This document shows, piece by piece, positions 1-8,661 of a stretch of 64,000 nt of DNA (positions are counted from its first letter, which is position 1; every line of letters starts with the position of its first letter). Under the pieces are notes generated by a model. The model saw only the letters and a program-made list of their open reading frames with translations, did not search any database and was not told where the DNA came from. A program made the position numbers and the translations under genes. This DNA is from an uncultured Halanaerobiales bacterium (GTDB lineage: Bacteria; Bacillota; Halanaerobiia; Halanaerobiales; M55B127): NCBI GenBank assembly GCA_913055675.1, contig CAJXKY010000006.1, forward strand, positions 1-64,000, given 5' to 3'.

Positions 1-390
1 ATCTTACTTAAAAACTGGGGTAATTTGCGTGAAAAAGAAAAACCCCGTTTGGAAAAATTACTGGCTATTAATGAAAAACTATATAAAGTATATATTCTTA
101 AGGATGAATTAAAGCTAATCTGGAATACTAAAAACTCTAAAGACATGGCTGAAGCTCTAGATAATTGGTGTTTATTAGCATTAGAGTCAGGGCTAAAACC
201 AGTAATCAGGTTTGTAGCTACTGTACAAAAATACAAATATGGAATTATTACTTATGGTGATTGTCCAATTCATACCTCTAAATTAGAAGGTACCAATAAC
301 AAAATTAAAGAGGTCAAACGACGAGCCTATGGTTATCATGATATAAATTACTTTAAGTTAAAGATTCATCAGGCTTTTTCGAGTTTATGA
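1..390 (+). CDS. ISL3-family transposase, C-terminal part (cut by window edge)
   Basis: The reading frame is open from base 1 to the TGA at 388-390, so this is the last 129 residues of a longer protein. It carries the ISL3 transposase tail: LLKNWGNL near the start, then a helix-rich stretch, TSKLEGTNNKIKEVKR (DDE-domain end) and RRAYGYHDINYFKLKI. In this family the catalytic core ends at that LEGTNNKIK segment. A TTG at 25 could pass as a start but lies inside the domain. Downstream sequence to 436 should hold the right end of the element, though I could not identify the terminal repeat. Whether the element is intact depends on sequence left of the window. Confidence 0.85.
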   Translation: MLLKNWGNLREKEKPRLEKLLAINEKLYKVYILKDELKLIWNTKNSKDMAEALDNWCLLALESGLKPVIRFVATVQKYKYGIITYGDCPIHTSKLEGTNNKIKEVKRRAYGYHDINYFKLKIHQAFSSL

Positions 391-436
391 CCAACTAAAT
401 TGGAGAAGAACCTAATAAAAGGACATAATTATAATT

Positions 437-922
437 TTAATTATGCTCTGTGACATTACCCTTTAAAATGTCTATTCCGTGAGGTATTACATTTTTAATT
501 GCCGCTAAGCATTCTTTAACTGCTTTAGGGCTGCCTGGGAGATTTACAATTAAGGTATCATTTCTTATTACAGATTTCGCTCTTGATAGAGCTGCTTTTT
601 CTGTAATTTTGATGGTTTCTAATCTCATTAGCTCAGCTATTCCTGGAGCATCTTTTTCCATCACTGCCGAGGTTGCTTCTGGAGTTACATCACGAACTGC
701 AAAACCTGTTCCACCAGTAGTTAAAATTAGGTCAATATCTTCTCGATCAGATAATTTGATTAATTTATTTTTAATTTCTACAATTTCATCAGGTATAATA
801 TTATAATATTCTTTCTCTGCTCTCAGTTCAGAAAGCATATCTATAATTACTGGTCCACTTTTATCTTTCCTTTTCCCCTTTGAACCTTTATCGCTTATCG
901 TTAATACTGCAGTTTTAATCAT
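437..922 (-). CDS. mog: MogA/MoaB-family molybdopterin adenylyltransferase
   Basis: A 161-residue protein of the MogA/MoaB fold, which adenylylates molybdopterin before metal insertion by MoeA. Visible family motifs are VLTISDKGSKG at the start, TTGGTGFAVRDVTPEAT around residues 68-84 (the molybdopterin-binding loop) and NLPGSPKAVKECL towards the end. It is the last gene of the wtpA-wtpB-wtpC-moeA-moeA-mog series, with 20 bases after the preceding moeA, and has a GGGAGAG ribosome site before its ATG. Length and motifs are normal. The family is clear. Whether it serves molybdenum or tungsten cofactor, or both, cannot be read from the sequence. Confidence 0.9.
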   Translation of the reverse strand: MIKTAVLTISDKGSKGKRKDKSGPVIIDMLSELRAEKEYYNIIPDEIVEIKNKLIKLSDREDIDLILTTGGTGFAVRDVTPEATSAVMEKDAPGIAELMRLETIKITEKAALSRAKSVIRNDTLIVNLPGSPKAVKECLAAIKNVIPHGIDILKGNVTEHN

Positions 923-942
923 TTAAATCTCTCCCTTAAAGA

Positions 943-2853
943 TTATTCTATTATATTTATTTCTCCACTGTTTTTTAAATCATAACCCTTCAATTCTTTT
1001 ACCGCATTTTTGAAAGGTTGTGATTTAATAATTTCAATCAGTCTTTTTATACGTGGATCTTCTAAAGTTTTCTTTTTTAATATTATATCATATTTTTCCT
1101 TTTTTATCGGAATAAAATCAATATCAACTGCTGATGCTGCCGCTCTGATTCCTAAAGCAGCATCTGCTGTTCCTTCTTCTACTTGAACGGCTGCTCCCAT
1201 ATGAGTCAATTCTTCTCTTTCATATCCTCTAATATTGTCTTTATCCATATTTTTATCTTTTAGTAAGTAATCAAGTAACACTCTTGTACCTGATCCCCGC
1301 TGACGATTTATAAATTTCACGTTTTCTTTACTTAAATCTTCTATTCCTGTTAAATTTTTAGGATTATTATTTTTTACCATTAATCCCTGTTCTCGAAGTA
1401 CTAAATTTATTACAGCCATTTTTTCATTTCGGAATAAATCATTAATATATGAAATATTATAACTTCCGGTTTTCGGTTCTAATAAATGAGCACCAGCAAG
1501 TTGACATTCACCCCGTTTTAATGAAACTAAACCCGACATACTACCAACTGCCTGTATATTCAATTCGAATTTTTCCTCGTTTTTCCTGATTTGATCAATT
1601 AATTTATCAATCGCTAGATCATGGCTCCCGATTAACATTAAATTGTTTTTTATCTTATTTTTCGGTTTTAAAATATATACATCAGTTAAATCTCCAGAAA
1701 AAATCCCTTCTTTACTTTCTTTAATGGGCATAATCCCATCCGCATTTATTAAAGAATGCATTGAAGCTGAACCTCTTTTTTGAGGTGAAGCTATAAGCTC
1801 ATTTTCAATTTCTGTAAGATTAACTCTAACAAACTCTTTTAAGCCAGCTGTAGAAGGTATTTTTTTCTTGACCTTAGCCTTTAGTTTAGTTGGAAGATCA
1901 TATTCAAGACCATTCATACTTTTTATTAAGGGTTTTACAAAAAGATTAAAATCCAATAATGCTGATAGTGGGTAACCTGGAATCCCTATTACTGGTTTAC
2001 CGTTAACTACTGCCACTATTAGAGGCTTCCCCGGCATTATTTCTATACCATGTACAAGAACTTCACCTAATTCTTGTAGTATACTTAATGTGTAATCTTC
2101 CCGGCCGGCCGAAGACCCCGCTATTATAATCGTAAGATCATTATTTTTATTTGCTTCTATTATATTTTTCTTGATTTTTTCATAATCATCCTTAACTATA
2201 CCATAATTTATGACCTGACTACCCCAATTTTGGGCTGACAATTCTAACATAGTAGAGTTAAAATCAACAAGTTGACCTTTTTTAATCTCGCTTTCTGGAC
2301 TAACTAATTCACTTCCACTTGCTATTATGCCAACCTTTGGTTTTTGATACACCTCAACTTCTGTAACACCGGCTTCCAGCATTGCACCGATCTCAAATAC
2401 ATCTATTTCTGTTTTAACTGGAATAATTAATTGTTGTTTAATTACACTTTCGCCAATACTTCTGATATTATGCCAAACCGGCACACTTTTAATTACTTCA
2501 ATTTCCTTTTCTGATATTTGTTCTATTTCTTCAATTTTAATTACGGCATTAAATTCTTGAGGAATTGAGTCACCAGTGTCAACATATTCAAAATCCTTCC
2601 CTTTTGTTAGGATAACTGGTTCACGCTCACTAGCATAGTTTGTTTTTTGAGCTTTTACAGCCACTCCATCCATAGCAGAAGCATAAAAATCAGGAGCAGA
2701 TTTTTTAGCATAAACGGCTTTTGATGTTATCCTATCTTGAGAATTTTTCGTTTTGATCTTTTCAGTTTTTAACTCATAATCTTTAAAACGATCTAATAAT
2801 ATTTTTTGAGCCTTTTCTAAAGAAGCTTTTTTTAAATATACATTACGTTCCAT
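943..2853 (-). CDS. moeA: MoeA-like molybdopterin molybdenumtransferase fused to a periplasmic-binding-protein-like domain
   Basis: 636 residues. Residues 1 to about 400 are MoeA: ASAMDGVAV near residue 60, the AGSSAGREDYT loop near 245, MPGKPLIVAV and GIPGYPLSALL. MoeA inserts molybdate or tungstate into adenylylated molybdopterin. From about residue 405 to the end follows a PBP-like domain (LIGSHDLAID, VGSMSGLVSL, RQRGSGTRVLLDYLL) that resembles oxyanion-binding proteins but has no signal peptide. It would therefore act in the cytoplasm, perhaps as a metal-oxyanion or cofactor sensor; that role is inference. The fusion is known in clostridia. A second, unfused moeA lies 15 bases upstream, so the two copies may be specialised. 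Confidence 0.88.
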   Translation of the reverse strand: MERNVYLKKASLEKAQKILLDRFKDYELKTEKIKTKNSQDRITSKAVYAKKSAPDFYASAMDGVAVKAQKTNYASEREPVILTKGKDFEYVDTGDSIPQEFNAVIKIEEIEQISEKEIEVIKSVPVWHNIRSIGESVIKQQLIIPVKTEIDVFEIGAMLEAGVTEVEVYQKPKVGIIASGSELVSPESEIKKGQLVDFNSTMLELSAQNWGSQVINYGIVKDDYEKIKKNIIEANKNNDLTIIIAGSSAGREDYTLSILQELGEVLVHGIEIMPGKPLIVAVVNGKPVIGIPGYPLSALLDFNLFVKPLIKSMNGLEYDLPTKLKAKVKKKIPSTAGLKEFVRVNLTEIENELIASPQKRGSASMHSLINADGIMPIKESKEGIFSGDLTDVYILKPKNKIKNNLMLIGSHDLAIDKLIDQIRKNEEKFELNIQAVGSMSGLVSLKRGECQLAGAHLLEPKTGSYNISYINDLFRNEKMAVINLVLREQGLMVKNNNPKNLTGIEDLSKENVKFINRQRGSGTRVLLDYLLKDKNMDKDNIRGYEREELTHMGAAVQVEEGTADAALGIRAAASAVDIDFIPIKKEKYDIILKKKTLEDPRIKRLIEIIKSQPFKNAVKELKGYDLKNSGEINIIE

Positions 2854-2868
2854 TAATATAACCTCTTT

Positions 2869-4128
2869 CTAGTTAAAATTTATTATATCAACATTTGTGC
2901 CTTTTTTAAGTCCTTCACTTTCACTTTCTATTTCTATATATCCATCGGATTCAATAAAGATTCTCATGAAACTAGACTTACCAAGAATAGGATCAGCATA
3001 AACTTTGTCTTTTTTTTGTAGTATTTTAACTGGTACTGCTTCATTTCGACCACGGTCTGAGGATAAATTCCTATTTAAAACTGCAGATTGGCTAGTTAAG
3101 TCTTTTTCTATTTCACTTTCTATAATTTCAACATCATATTCTCCACAAATAGCTTTAACTAAAGGTTTTACAAACTTATTTGTTATCATCCAAGCTGAAC
3201 CTGGATGTCCAGGTAGACCCATTATAGGAGTCTGATTTATTTGCCCCAAAATTGTTGGTTTGCCAGGTTTAACTTTTAGGCCGTGGATTAATACCCCCGG
3301 CTGCCCCAATTCATTTATTACATCTACTGTAATATCTTTAATCCCGGCTGAACTTCCCCCAGAGACAAGGATTAAATCAGCTTTTAAGTATTTTTCAATA
3401 CTTTGTTTAAGATTTTGATAGGTATCTTCAATGATTCCTGCTTTGATTACATCGACTCCAGCTTTTTTAAGTAGAGAACTAATTGTATATGTATTTATAT
3501 CTCTAATCTGGCCAAATTGAAGATCTTTTTCTGGTGAAATGAGTTCATCACCTGTTGATATAATTGCAATTTTGGGCTTTTTATATACTAATACCTCTGT
3601 AATACCTAAACCAGCCATCGCCCCCAAATCTCTAGGCTTAACTCTTTTACTTTTTTTAAAGATCATTTCACCTTTTTCAATTTCTTCGCCTTTTTTAATT
3701 ATGTTTTCGCCTACTCCCGCTGAACTATAACATTCAATGAGTGTATTTGAAATTTTTTCCGTATGTTCAACCATTACTACACAATCTGCTCCCTCCGGAA
3801 GCATACCTCCAGTTGGGATATAGACAGCTTCACCTTCTTTAATTGTTAATTTGGTTTCTTCTCCCATTTCTACTTCACCAATTAAATCTAGATAAGCAGG
3901 TAAAGACTCAGAAACTCCCTGAAGATCTTTTGACCGGGCTGCATAACCATCTACTGTAGAACGCGGAAAAGAAGGAAGATTTTCTAAAGCCTTTATATCT
4001 TCTGCTAAAACACGGTTTATACTGTTTTCAAAATACACTTCTTCTTTTTCTAGTTCTTTTAAATTTATATGTTCTTTGATTGTTTTCCAAAATTCTGATG
4101 GATCTTTTAAGTCCAAAAAGTTTTCCAC
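2869..4128 (-). CDS. moeA: MoeA molybdopterin molybdenumtransferase
   Basis: A 419-residue, normal-length MoeA. It has PRSTVDGYAAR near residue 60, YIPTGGMLPEGADCVVMVEHTE around 107, the catalytic-fold loop VSGGSSAGIKDIT, KPGKPTILG, and GLPGHPGSAW. The C-terminal beta-barrel domain IV follows. It catalyses metal insertion after Mog adenylylation. It sits between wtpC (11-base gap) and the PBP-fused moeA (15-base gap), clearly in one transcription unit. Having two different MoeA proteins beside a Wtp-type importer fits organisms that handle molybdenum and tungsten cofactors separately, though that division is inference. Start: ATG after a GGAG-type site. Confidence 0.9.
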   Translation of the reverse strand: MENFLDLKDPSEFWKTIKEHINLKELEKEEVYFENSINRVLAEDIKALENLPSFPRSTVDGYAARSKDLQGVSESLPAYLDLIGEVEMGEETKLTIKEGEAVYIPTGGMLPEGADCVVMVEHTEKISNTLIECYSSAGVGENIIKKGEEIEKGEMIFKKSKRVKPRDLGAMAGLGITEVLVYKKPKIAIISTGDELISPEKDLQFGQIRDINTYTISSLLKKAGVDVIKAGIIEDTYQNLKQSIEKYLKADLILVSGGSSAGIKDITVDVINELGQPGVLIHGLKVKPGKPTILGQINQTPIMGLPGHPGSAWMITNKFVKPLVKAICGEYDVEIIESEIEKDLTSQSAVLNRNLSSDRGRNEAVPVKILQKKDKVYADPILGKSSFMRIFIESDGYIEIESESEGLKKGTNVDIINFN

Positions 4129-4139
4129 TTTAATCCCTC

Positions 4140-5189
4140 CTAAAATACATGAACTGATGAGGCTTTAAATATAGTATAAATTTCATCACCGATTTTAATA
4201 TTAAGTGACTCTAGTGACTCATTTGTAATATGAACTGAAATAGTAACTCCAATATCTATAATTAGTTCTATATATGAAAGTCTATCTAGGATATCTACTA
4301 CTTTTCCATTTATGACATTTCTAGCACTGCTATCAACCGGGTGTTTTGAAACTATAATGTTTTCCGGCCGGATTGTAATATTAGCTTCCCCACTATGGTC
4401 AGAAAGAATATCAAAGGTTGTATCTTCATTTATTTGTATTTTTTTGCAACCGTTATTTTCCTTGATTATTCCTTTATATATATTCTTATTGCCACCAAAT
4501 TCAGCCACAAAACCATTCTTGGGTTGATTAAAAACTTCACGAGGTTGTCCAACTTGAACAATATTACCCTCTTTAATAATCGCAATCCGATCTGCTAAAT
4601 TTACTGCTTCATTAAAATCATGGGTTACATGGATTGTGGTAGTGCCATATATTTTATGAATCTTTTTTAATTCTTTTTGTAATTTATCCTTAGTATTAGG
4701 ATCAAGTGCACTAAGTGGTTCATCAAATAATAAAATATCAGGTTTTATTATTATAGCTCTCGCTAAATTTACTCTTTGTTTTTCTCCACCACTCAGGGTC
4801 TTAATATCACGGTCAAGGAGGTGATCAATTGAAAAAAGTTTGGTTACTTCACTTACAAGTTCTTCAATTTTCTTTTTTGAATAATTATTTTTTGCTTTAA
4901 GCCCGAAACTAATATTCTCTTTTACATTTAAGTGAGGAAAAAGCATATGATCTTGATAAACCATTCCAATATTTCTATCTTCCGATACTGTGTTTGTTAT
5001 ATCCCGATTATTTAAATATATGCACCCTTGATCTACTTTTTCTAACCCCGCTATTAATTCCAGAATTACGGTCTTCCCGGTACCAGTCGGACCAAGTATT
5101 ACAAAATATTCCTGTTCTTTTACACTTAAGTTAAAATTATCAATTTGAAATTCACCTATTTTTTTAGATAAGTTTTCTAATTTAATCAT
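4140..5189 (-). CDS. wtpC: Tungstate/molybdate ABC transporter ATP-binding protein
   Basis: A 349-residue ATPase. Walker A GPTGTGKT is at residues 33-40, the signature LSGGEKQ at 132-138, Walker B ILLFDEP at 152-158, and a switch HVTHDFNEA follows. The last 110 or so residues form a TOBE-like domain (NVINGKVVDILDRLSYIEL), typical of ModC/WtpC, which binds oxyanion and can inhibit transport. It energises import by WtpB with WtpA as receptor. The start overlaps the end of wtpB by 8 bases, indicating translational coupling. ModC and WtpC cannot be told apart by the ATPase alone; the name follows the binding protein. Confidence 0.9.
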   Translation of the reverse strand: MIKLENLSKKIGEFQIDNFNLSVKEQEYFVILGPTGTGKTVILELIAGLEKVDQGCIYLNNRDITNTVSEDRNIGMVYQDHMLFPHLNVKENISFGLKAKNNYSKKKIEELVSEVTKLFSIDHLLDRDIKTLSGGEKQRVNLARAIIIKPDILLFDEPLSALDPNTKDKLQKELKKIHKIYGTTTIHVTHDFNEAVNLADRIAIIKEGNIVQVGQPREVFNQPKNGFVAEFGGNKNIYKGIIKENNGCKKIQINEDTTFDILSDHSGEANITIRPENIIVSKHPVDSSARNVINGKVVDILDRLSYIELIIDIGVTISVHITNESLESLNIKIGDEIYTIFKASSVHVF

Positions 5190-5976
5190 TGGTTTTTCTC
5201 CTGTTTTGATTATTATTTATCATGCTGATTATAGTAAAGATGATTATACTTATTAAAACCATAATAGCTGCTACCGGGGTCGCATATTTTAGTCCATAAG
5301 AAGTAAATCTTTCATATATTAGAATCGGTGCTGTCATTGGATGGTAAGCTAAAATTACTACAGCTCCAAACTCGGATAGTCCCCGTGCCCACATTAATAA
5401 AGAACCAGAAATAATGTGGTTAAGATTCATGGGAAAAGAGACCTTAATAAAGGTTTTAAAAGGTGAATATCCTAAACTCCGAGCGACTTTTTCATACCTC
5501 TCATCTATTGATTTAAATCCTTCTTTTGCTTCATTAACTAAAAAGGGCATACTTACAAACATCATGGCAATTACAATTCCGTAAAATGAGCCAACAAAAT
5601 TGATACCGAACATATTAAAGAATCTTCCTAAAAAGAATCTATCACCAAATACAGTAAGTAATGCAATACCAGCGGCTGTATGAGGAATTATTATAGGCAA
5701 ATTAATTAAACCTTCAATTACTGATTTACCGAAAAAATCTACTCTGGCCAATAGATAGGCCAGAGGTATTCCGGTTAAAATAGAAAGAAGCGTAGCTATT
5801 AATGATGCATAAAAAGTTAATAAAATTGAAGACATTATTTCTTTGTCCTGCACAGTCTCAATCATTACCTGATATTCGGATCCTAATATTAGCTTTAAAA
5901 TAGGTGCTAGGATAAAAAACAATAATATAATTGCCAAAATTGACATTACAAACTTAAACCAGGCTTTTTTTACCAT
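5182..5976 (-). CDS. wtpB: Tungstate/molybdate ABC transporter permease
   Basis: 264 residues with about six hydrophobic segments, the first at residues 7-32. The inner-membrane signature EGFKSIDERYEKVARSLGYSPFKTFIKV lies near 155-182; its EAA-type loop contacts the ATPase. The following MNLNHIISGSLLMWARGLSEFGAVVI stretch is characteristic of ModB/WtpB permeases. It forms the membrane channel of the oxyanion importer. There are 2 bases between the end of wtpA and this start, and 8 bases of overlap with wtpC. Length is normal. Confidence 0.9.
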   Translation of the reverse strand: MVKKAWFKFVMSILAIILLFFILAPILKLILGSEYQVMIETVQDKEIMSSILLTFYASLIATLLSILTGIPLAYLLARVDFFGKSVIEGLINLPIIIPHTAAGIALLTVFGDRFFLGRFFNMFGINFVGSFYGIVIAMMFVSMPFLVNEAKEGFKSIDERYEKVARSLGYSPFKTFIKVSFPMNLNHIISGSLLMWARGLSEFGAVVILAYHPMTAPILIYERFTSYGLKYATPVAAIMVLISIIIFTIISMINNNQNRRKTND

Positions 5977-5978
5977 TT

Positions 5979-6950
5979 TTATTCTCCTTTAACTATGGGC
6001 TTAATATTTTCGGGAATACTGTTTAACTTATTTGTAACTGCTGGTTTAAGAGGAGGCTGTCCATTGTCAGATAAGATTTTTTGCCCTTCTTTACTTACTA
6101 CAAACTCTACGAAACGTTGAGCAGCTTCCTTATTTGGTGAATTATTAGGGATAGTAATTCCATAAACCATTGGCTGGCCTACTTTCGTTATTTTTTCTCC
6201 CGGTTCTTTACCATTAACAGCAAATTCAGCCCTTTTATAGTATGCACTATATTTATTTGTTTTTAAATTTATTTTATCTGGTAATAATACAAAAGGCATC
6301 TCATGCTGTTCTGCCACTGAGCGATAAATGAAAATATAATCTAGTGAACCGGATTCTAAAAGAGCTATAAGATCAGTTTCTTTTGATCTCACATTATTAG
6401 GTGGACAGTTTTTATCTAAATCATTATATAGATTTTTTCTATTATAGAAATCTTCTGCCAGCTTCCAAACTAATTGACTTCTATATCCACAAGGATCTGC
6501 ATTTGGATCACTATGTCCGTATTCTACATCTTCTCTAAGTAGAATATTATACCAGTTATCACTATTTATTTCCTCTTTATACTTTGAATGAGGAGTATAC
6601 ATCAGTACCATCTCATTTGTAGCAAAATTTATGTACCAATCTGTATATTTAGGCATCATCAATTCCTCAATTACAGTATAATCAGCAGAAGCTATTACAT
6701 CTGCCTCCCTATTTAAGTCAGTTACCTTTCTAACCGTAGTTCGGCTTCCATCGGATTCTCTCTTAACATCTACCTCAGGATATTTTTCTTCAAAAGCCTG
6801 TTCCATTTCTTTAAAAGGTATACTTAATGATCCTGCATGAAAAATTGTTAATTCCCCACTAATTTCCTGGGCCTGCAACACTGAACTAAAATTAAGTGTA
6901 AGTAAAACTAATAAAAATAAAATGAAAATTTTAGATAAATACTTTTTCAT
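5979..6950 (-). CDS. wtpA: Tungstate/molybdate ABC transporter substrate-binding protein (WtpA type)
   Basis: 323 residues with a signal peptide (about 1-27, cleavage near VLQA-QE) and no lipobox cysteine. The mature N-terminus LTIFHAGSLSIPF is the hallmark of WtpA. It is followed by VKRESDGSRTTVRKVT and DVIASADYTVIEE, and then GHSDPNADPCGYRSQLVWKLAE, which lines the oxyanion pocket in the family. It captures tungstate or molybdate outside the membrane for WtpBC. First gene of the operon: AAAGGAGA lies 7 bases before the ATG, and a riboswitch with terminator stands upstream. WtpA proteins usually prefer tungstate, but selectivity is not readable here. Confidence 0.9.
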   Translation of the reverse strand: MKKYLSKIFILFLLVLLTLNFSSVLQAQEISGELTIFHAGSLSIPFKEMEQAFEEKYPEVDVKRESDGSRTTVRKVTDLNREADVIASADYTVIEELMMPKYTDWYINFATNEMVLMYTPHSKYKEEINSDNWYNILLREDVEYGHSDPNADPCGYRSQLVWKLAEDFYNRKNLYNDLDKNCPPNNVRSKETDLIALLESGSLDYIFIYRSVAEQHEMPFVLLPDKINLKTNKYSAYYKRAEFAVNGKEPGEKITKVGQPMVYGITIPNNSPNKEAAQRFVEFVVSKEGQKILSDNGQPPLKPAVTNKLNSIPENIKPIVKGE

Positions 6951-6994
6951 AAATTAATCTCCTTTCATTTAAATATTAAAAAAAAGGAGCAAAT

Positions 6995-7027
6995 AAAAAA
7001 ACCGTATGTCATATATAGAGACACCGG
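6995..7027 (-). terminator. Intrinsic terminator inside the wtpA leader
   Basis: On the minus strand ACCG and TGTC pair with GACA and CGGT (7001-7027), with a one-by-two internal loop and a nine-base loop. A run of seven T follows at once. It ends 45 bases before the wtpA ATG and directly follows the riboswitch-like fold, so it is likely the expression platform rather than the end of another gene. Confidence 0.75.
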
Positions 7028-7035
7028 TTAAATAA

Positions 7036-7140
7036 ATGGTCTCCTTTCCAAACTGGGAGGATTAAAAGATTTCCTTTTAAACCCTAACGGCTATACAACC
7101 ATAGAACTTTTCCTTAGGTTGTTATAGCTCGAAGAACCCA
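7036..7140 (-). promoter_or_regulatory. Moco/Tuco-family riboswitch (probable)
   Basis: On the minus strand this leader has a stem GCTATAACAACC / GGTTGTATAGC, a small hairpin AAAAGGAAATCTTTT, then CCTCCCAGTTTGGAAAGGAG. The last piece closely matches the conserved 3' part of the molybdenum-cofactor RNA motif (CCTCCCGTATCTGGAAAGGTG in E. coli moaA, from memory). GGGTT at 7135-7139 can pair with AACC at 7025-7028, which also forms the left arm of the terminator, giving an obvious switch. It precedes wtpABC-moeA-moeA-mog, the gene class this RNA controls. A covariance-model search was not possible. Whether the ligand is Mo or W cofactor is unknown. Confidence 0.75.
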
Positions 7141-7332
7141 ATATTTTTATTTTTTTAATACCTAATATATTATTTCAAGATTTAATACAAATAACCTGTT
7201 TTATTTATAATTTATTTAAAAGCTAAATTGTATAATTAAATGCACGGTACCTTGACAAAAATATATTATACATACCAGTAATTCCCTTTATAATGTCAGT
7301 AACTACCCAAACAAAACAATAAGGAATTCAAT

Positions 7333-7636
7333 ATGATTCAATCTAATTATAACACAGAAAACAACAAAGGGAAACACCGAACATGTGAAGATAGAACAAT
7401 AATTGTACATCTATTTAATATCCAAGAAATGAATTATTCCAAGATTTCTGCTGGGATAGAAATCCACAGGACAACAATAAAGGGAGGGGGAAGTTAAGAA
7501 GGGTTTAGTGAAATTTCATAAGGCTGATGGTATTAATAAAGACTATAATGCAGCGAATAAAGCTCGGTTCATTGAAAATAAAGTTAATGAAAATTATTCA
7601 CCAAAAGTAATAACCGAATTAATAAAAAAAGGTTGA
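7333..7636 (+). pseudogene. Decayed IS30-like transposase, N-terminal remnant
   Basis: Two adjoining frames give pieces of one protein. 7333-7497 encodes 54 residues containing HRTCEDRTIIVHLF, MNYSKISAGIEIHRTTI, the helix-turn-helix region of IS30 transposases. 7496-7636 encodes 46 residues (LVKFHKADGINKDYNAANKARFIE, then NYSPKVITELIKKG), matching the segment that normally follows. A one- to two-base shift separates them and the catalytic half is absent. AATGCACGGT at 7240-7249 may be the outer end of the terminal repeat, as it recurs beside the remnant at 15457-15921. Not functional. Confidence 0.6.
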
Positions 7637-7661
7637 CAGCTAGAGGTTAACTGCCAACCTT
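7624..7661 (-). terminator. Intrinsic terminator of the tandem rhodanese gene
   Basis: On the minus strand AAGGTTGGCAG pairs with CTGTCAACCTT (one G-T pair) around the loop TTAACCTCTAG, followed by TTTTTTT. It lies 20 bases beyond the stop of the rhodanese gene that ends at 7681. Confidence 0.85.
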
Positions 7662-7680
7662 GTATCACTACATTATTTTT

Positions 7681-8583
7681 TTACTGTACTGTTTCATAAC
7701 CTTGATTAGTCCATCCAAATGGCTCATTAGATGGAGTACCAATTCCGCCTCTCAATGATACTGCCTCATAACCTAACATTCTTAAACCAGCTGTAGCTTG
7801 AGCAGCAGTTTGTCCAGTGTAACAATAAACAGCTAATTTTTTATCCTGAGGTAACTGACCAAAATATTCTTGCATTCCTTTGCCCCAAGGAATATTAATA
7901 GCGCCTTCAATATGACCTTCAGCAAAATCTGATGATCTTCTTATAGAAACCACCATTAAGCCACTATCTGAATCTATAGCAGTTTTTAACATATCTTCAG
8001 AAATCATATAATTTTTAAACATAGTTTCACTTACATCTTCTAATCCTTTGTAATAATCAACAATCGCTGTTTTAATATCTTCATTTATTTTATAGTCTGT
8101 TACTTCCCCTAGTTCTGTTGCTGACGTTTCAACAGCTTCTTTATATCCTTCTACTTTACTTATACCTAAATTCCATCCAAACTTTACTGATTTTGCTTCA
8201 AAACCAGCAAAGTTAAGTGTAGCAACAGTTTGATTTGCAGTCTGTCCTGTATAACAATAAACATAAATAACCTTATCTTCAGGTAATTTGTCTAAAGCAG
8301 CAGGGATAGCATCTGGTCCCCAAGGTAAATTAACTGCGCCCTTTACATGGCCTTCCTCATATGCTCCAGGTTGTCTAATATCCAATATTACAAGATCTTC
8401 ACCATCTTTAACTTTTTCTAAAAATGCTTTTTGACCAATCATACTATTATCGCTAGGCAAATTGGCAAAATAACTATTAACCGCTTTTTCAACTGCATCA
8501 GATACGGCTAATGCTGATGAACTAACTAATACTAATGACAAAACCAAAATAAACAATACTGATAATAATCTTCTTTTTCTCAC
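7681..8583 (-). CDS. Exported tandem-domain rhodanese (sulfurtransferase)
   Basis: 300 residues. Residues 1-26 form a signal peptide (RKRR, hydrophobic core, SSALA). Two complete rhodanese domains follow, with active-site loops YCYTGQTANQ (Cys110) and YCYTGQTAAQ (Cys254). Both therefore keep the sulfur-accepting cysteine, unlike classical rhodaneses where the first domain is dead. Such proteins move sulfane sulfur between thiosulfate, persulfides and thiols, here outside the cytoplasmic membrane. It stands alone, with its own terminator (7624-7661) and a leader with two inverted repeats (8635-8719). RBS: AGGAGG before an ATG or GTG at 8583. It probably cooperates with the sulfur locus at 16300-24382; that is inference. 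Confidence 0.9.
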   Translation of the reverse strand: MRKRRLLSVLFILVLSLVLVSSSALAVSDAVEKAVNSYFANLPSDNSMIGQKAFLEKVKDGEDLVILDIRQPGAYEEGHVKGAVNLPWGPDAIPAALDKLPEDKVIYVYCYTGQTANQTVATLNFAGFEAKSVKFGWNLGISKVEGYKEAVETSATELGEVTDYKINEDIKTAIVDYYKGLEDVSETMFKNYMISEDMLKTAIDSDSGLMVVSIRRSSDFAEGHIEGAINIPWGKGMQEYFGQLPQDKKLAVYCYTGQTAAQATAGLRMLGYEAVSLRGGIGTPSNEPFGWTNQGYETVQ

Positions 8584-8634
8584 TATAAGTACCCTCCTTA
8601 GAATTTTAGATATATCTTATATATTAATGTATCG

Positions 8635-8660
8635 GCCTGAAAATTAAATTATTTTCAGGC
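8635..8660. repeat. Perfect 10-bp inverted repeat in the rhodanese leader
   Basis: GCCTGAAAAT and ATTTTCAGGC flank a six-base loop. It lies about 50 bases upstream of the tandem rhodanese start. No T-run follows on either strand, so it is more likely an operator or mRNA stabiliser than a terminator. Confidence 0.7.
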
Positions 8661-8661
8661 A

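Noticed and set aside
609-806. Plus-strand open frame inside mog
   Set aside because: Antisense shadow of a clearly conserved gene; no ribosome site. The same applies to other plus-strand frames inside the minus-strand genes, e.g. 3005-3235, 48566-48937.
7254-7290. TTGACA on the plus strand as a promoter for the IS30 remnant
   Set aside because: No -10 hexamer at 16-18 bases; only an AT-rich run.
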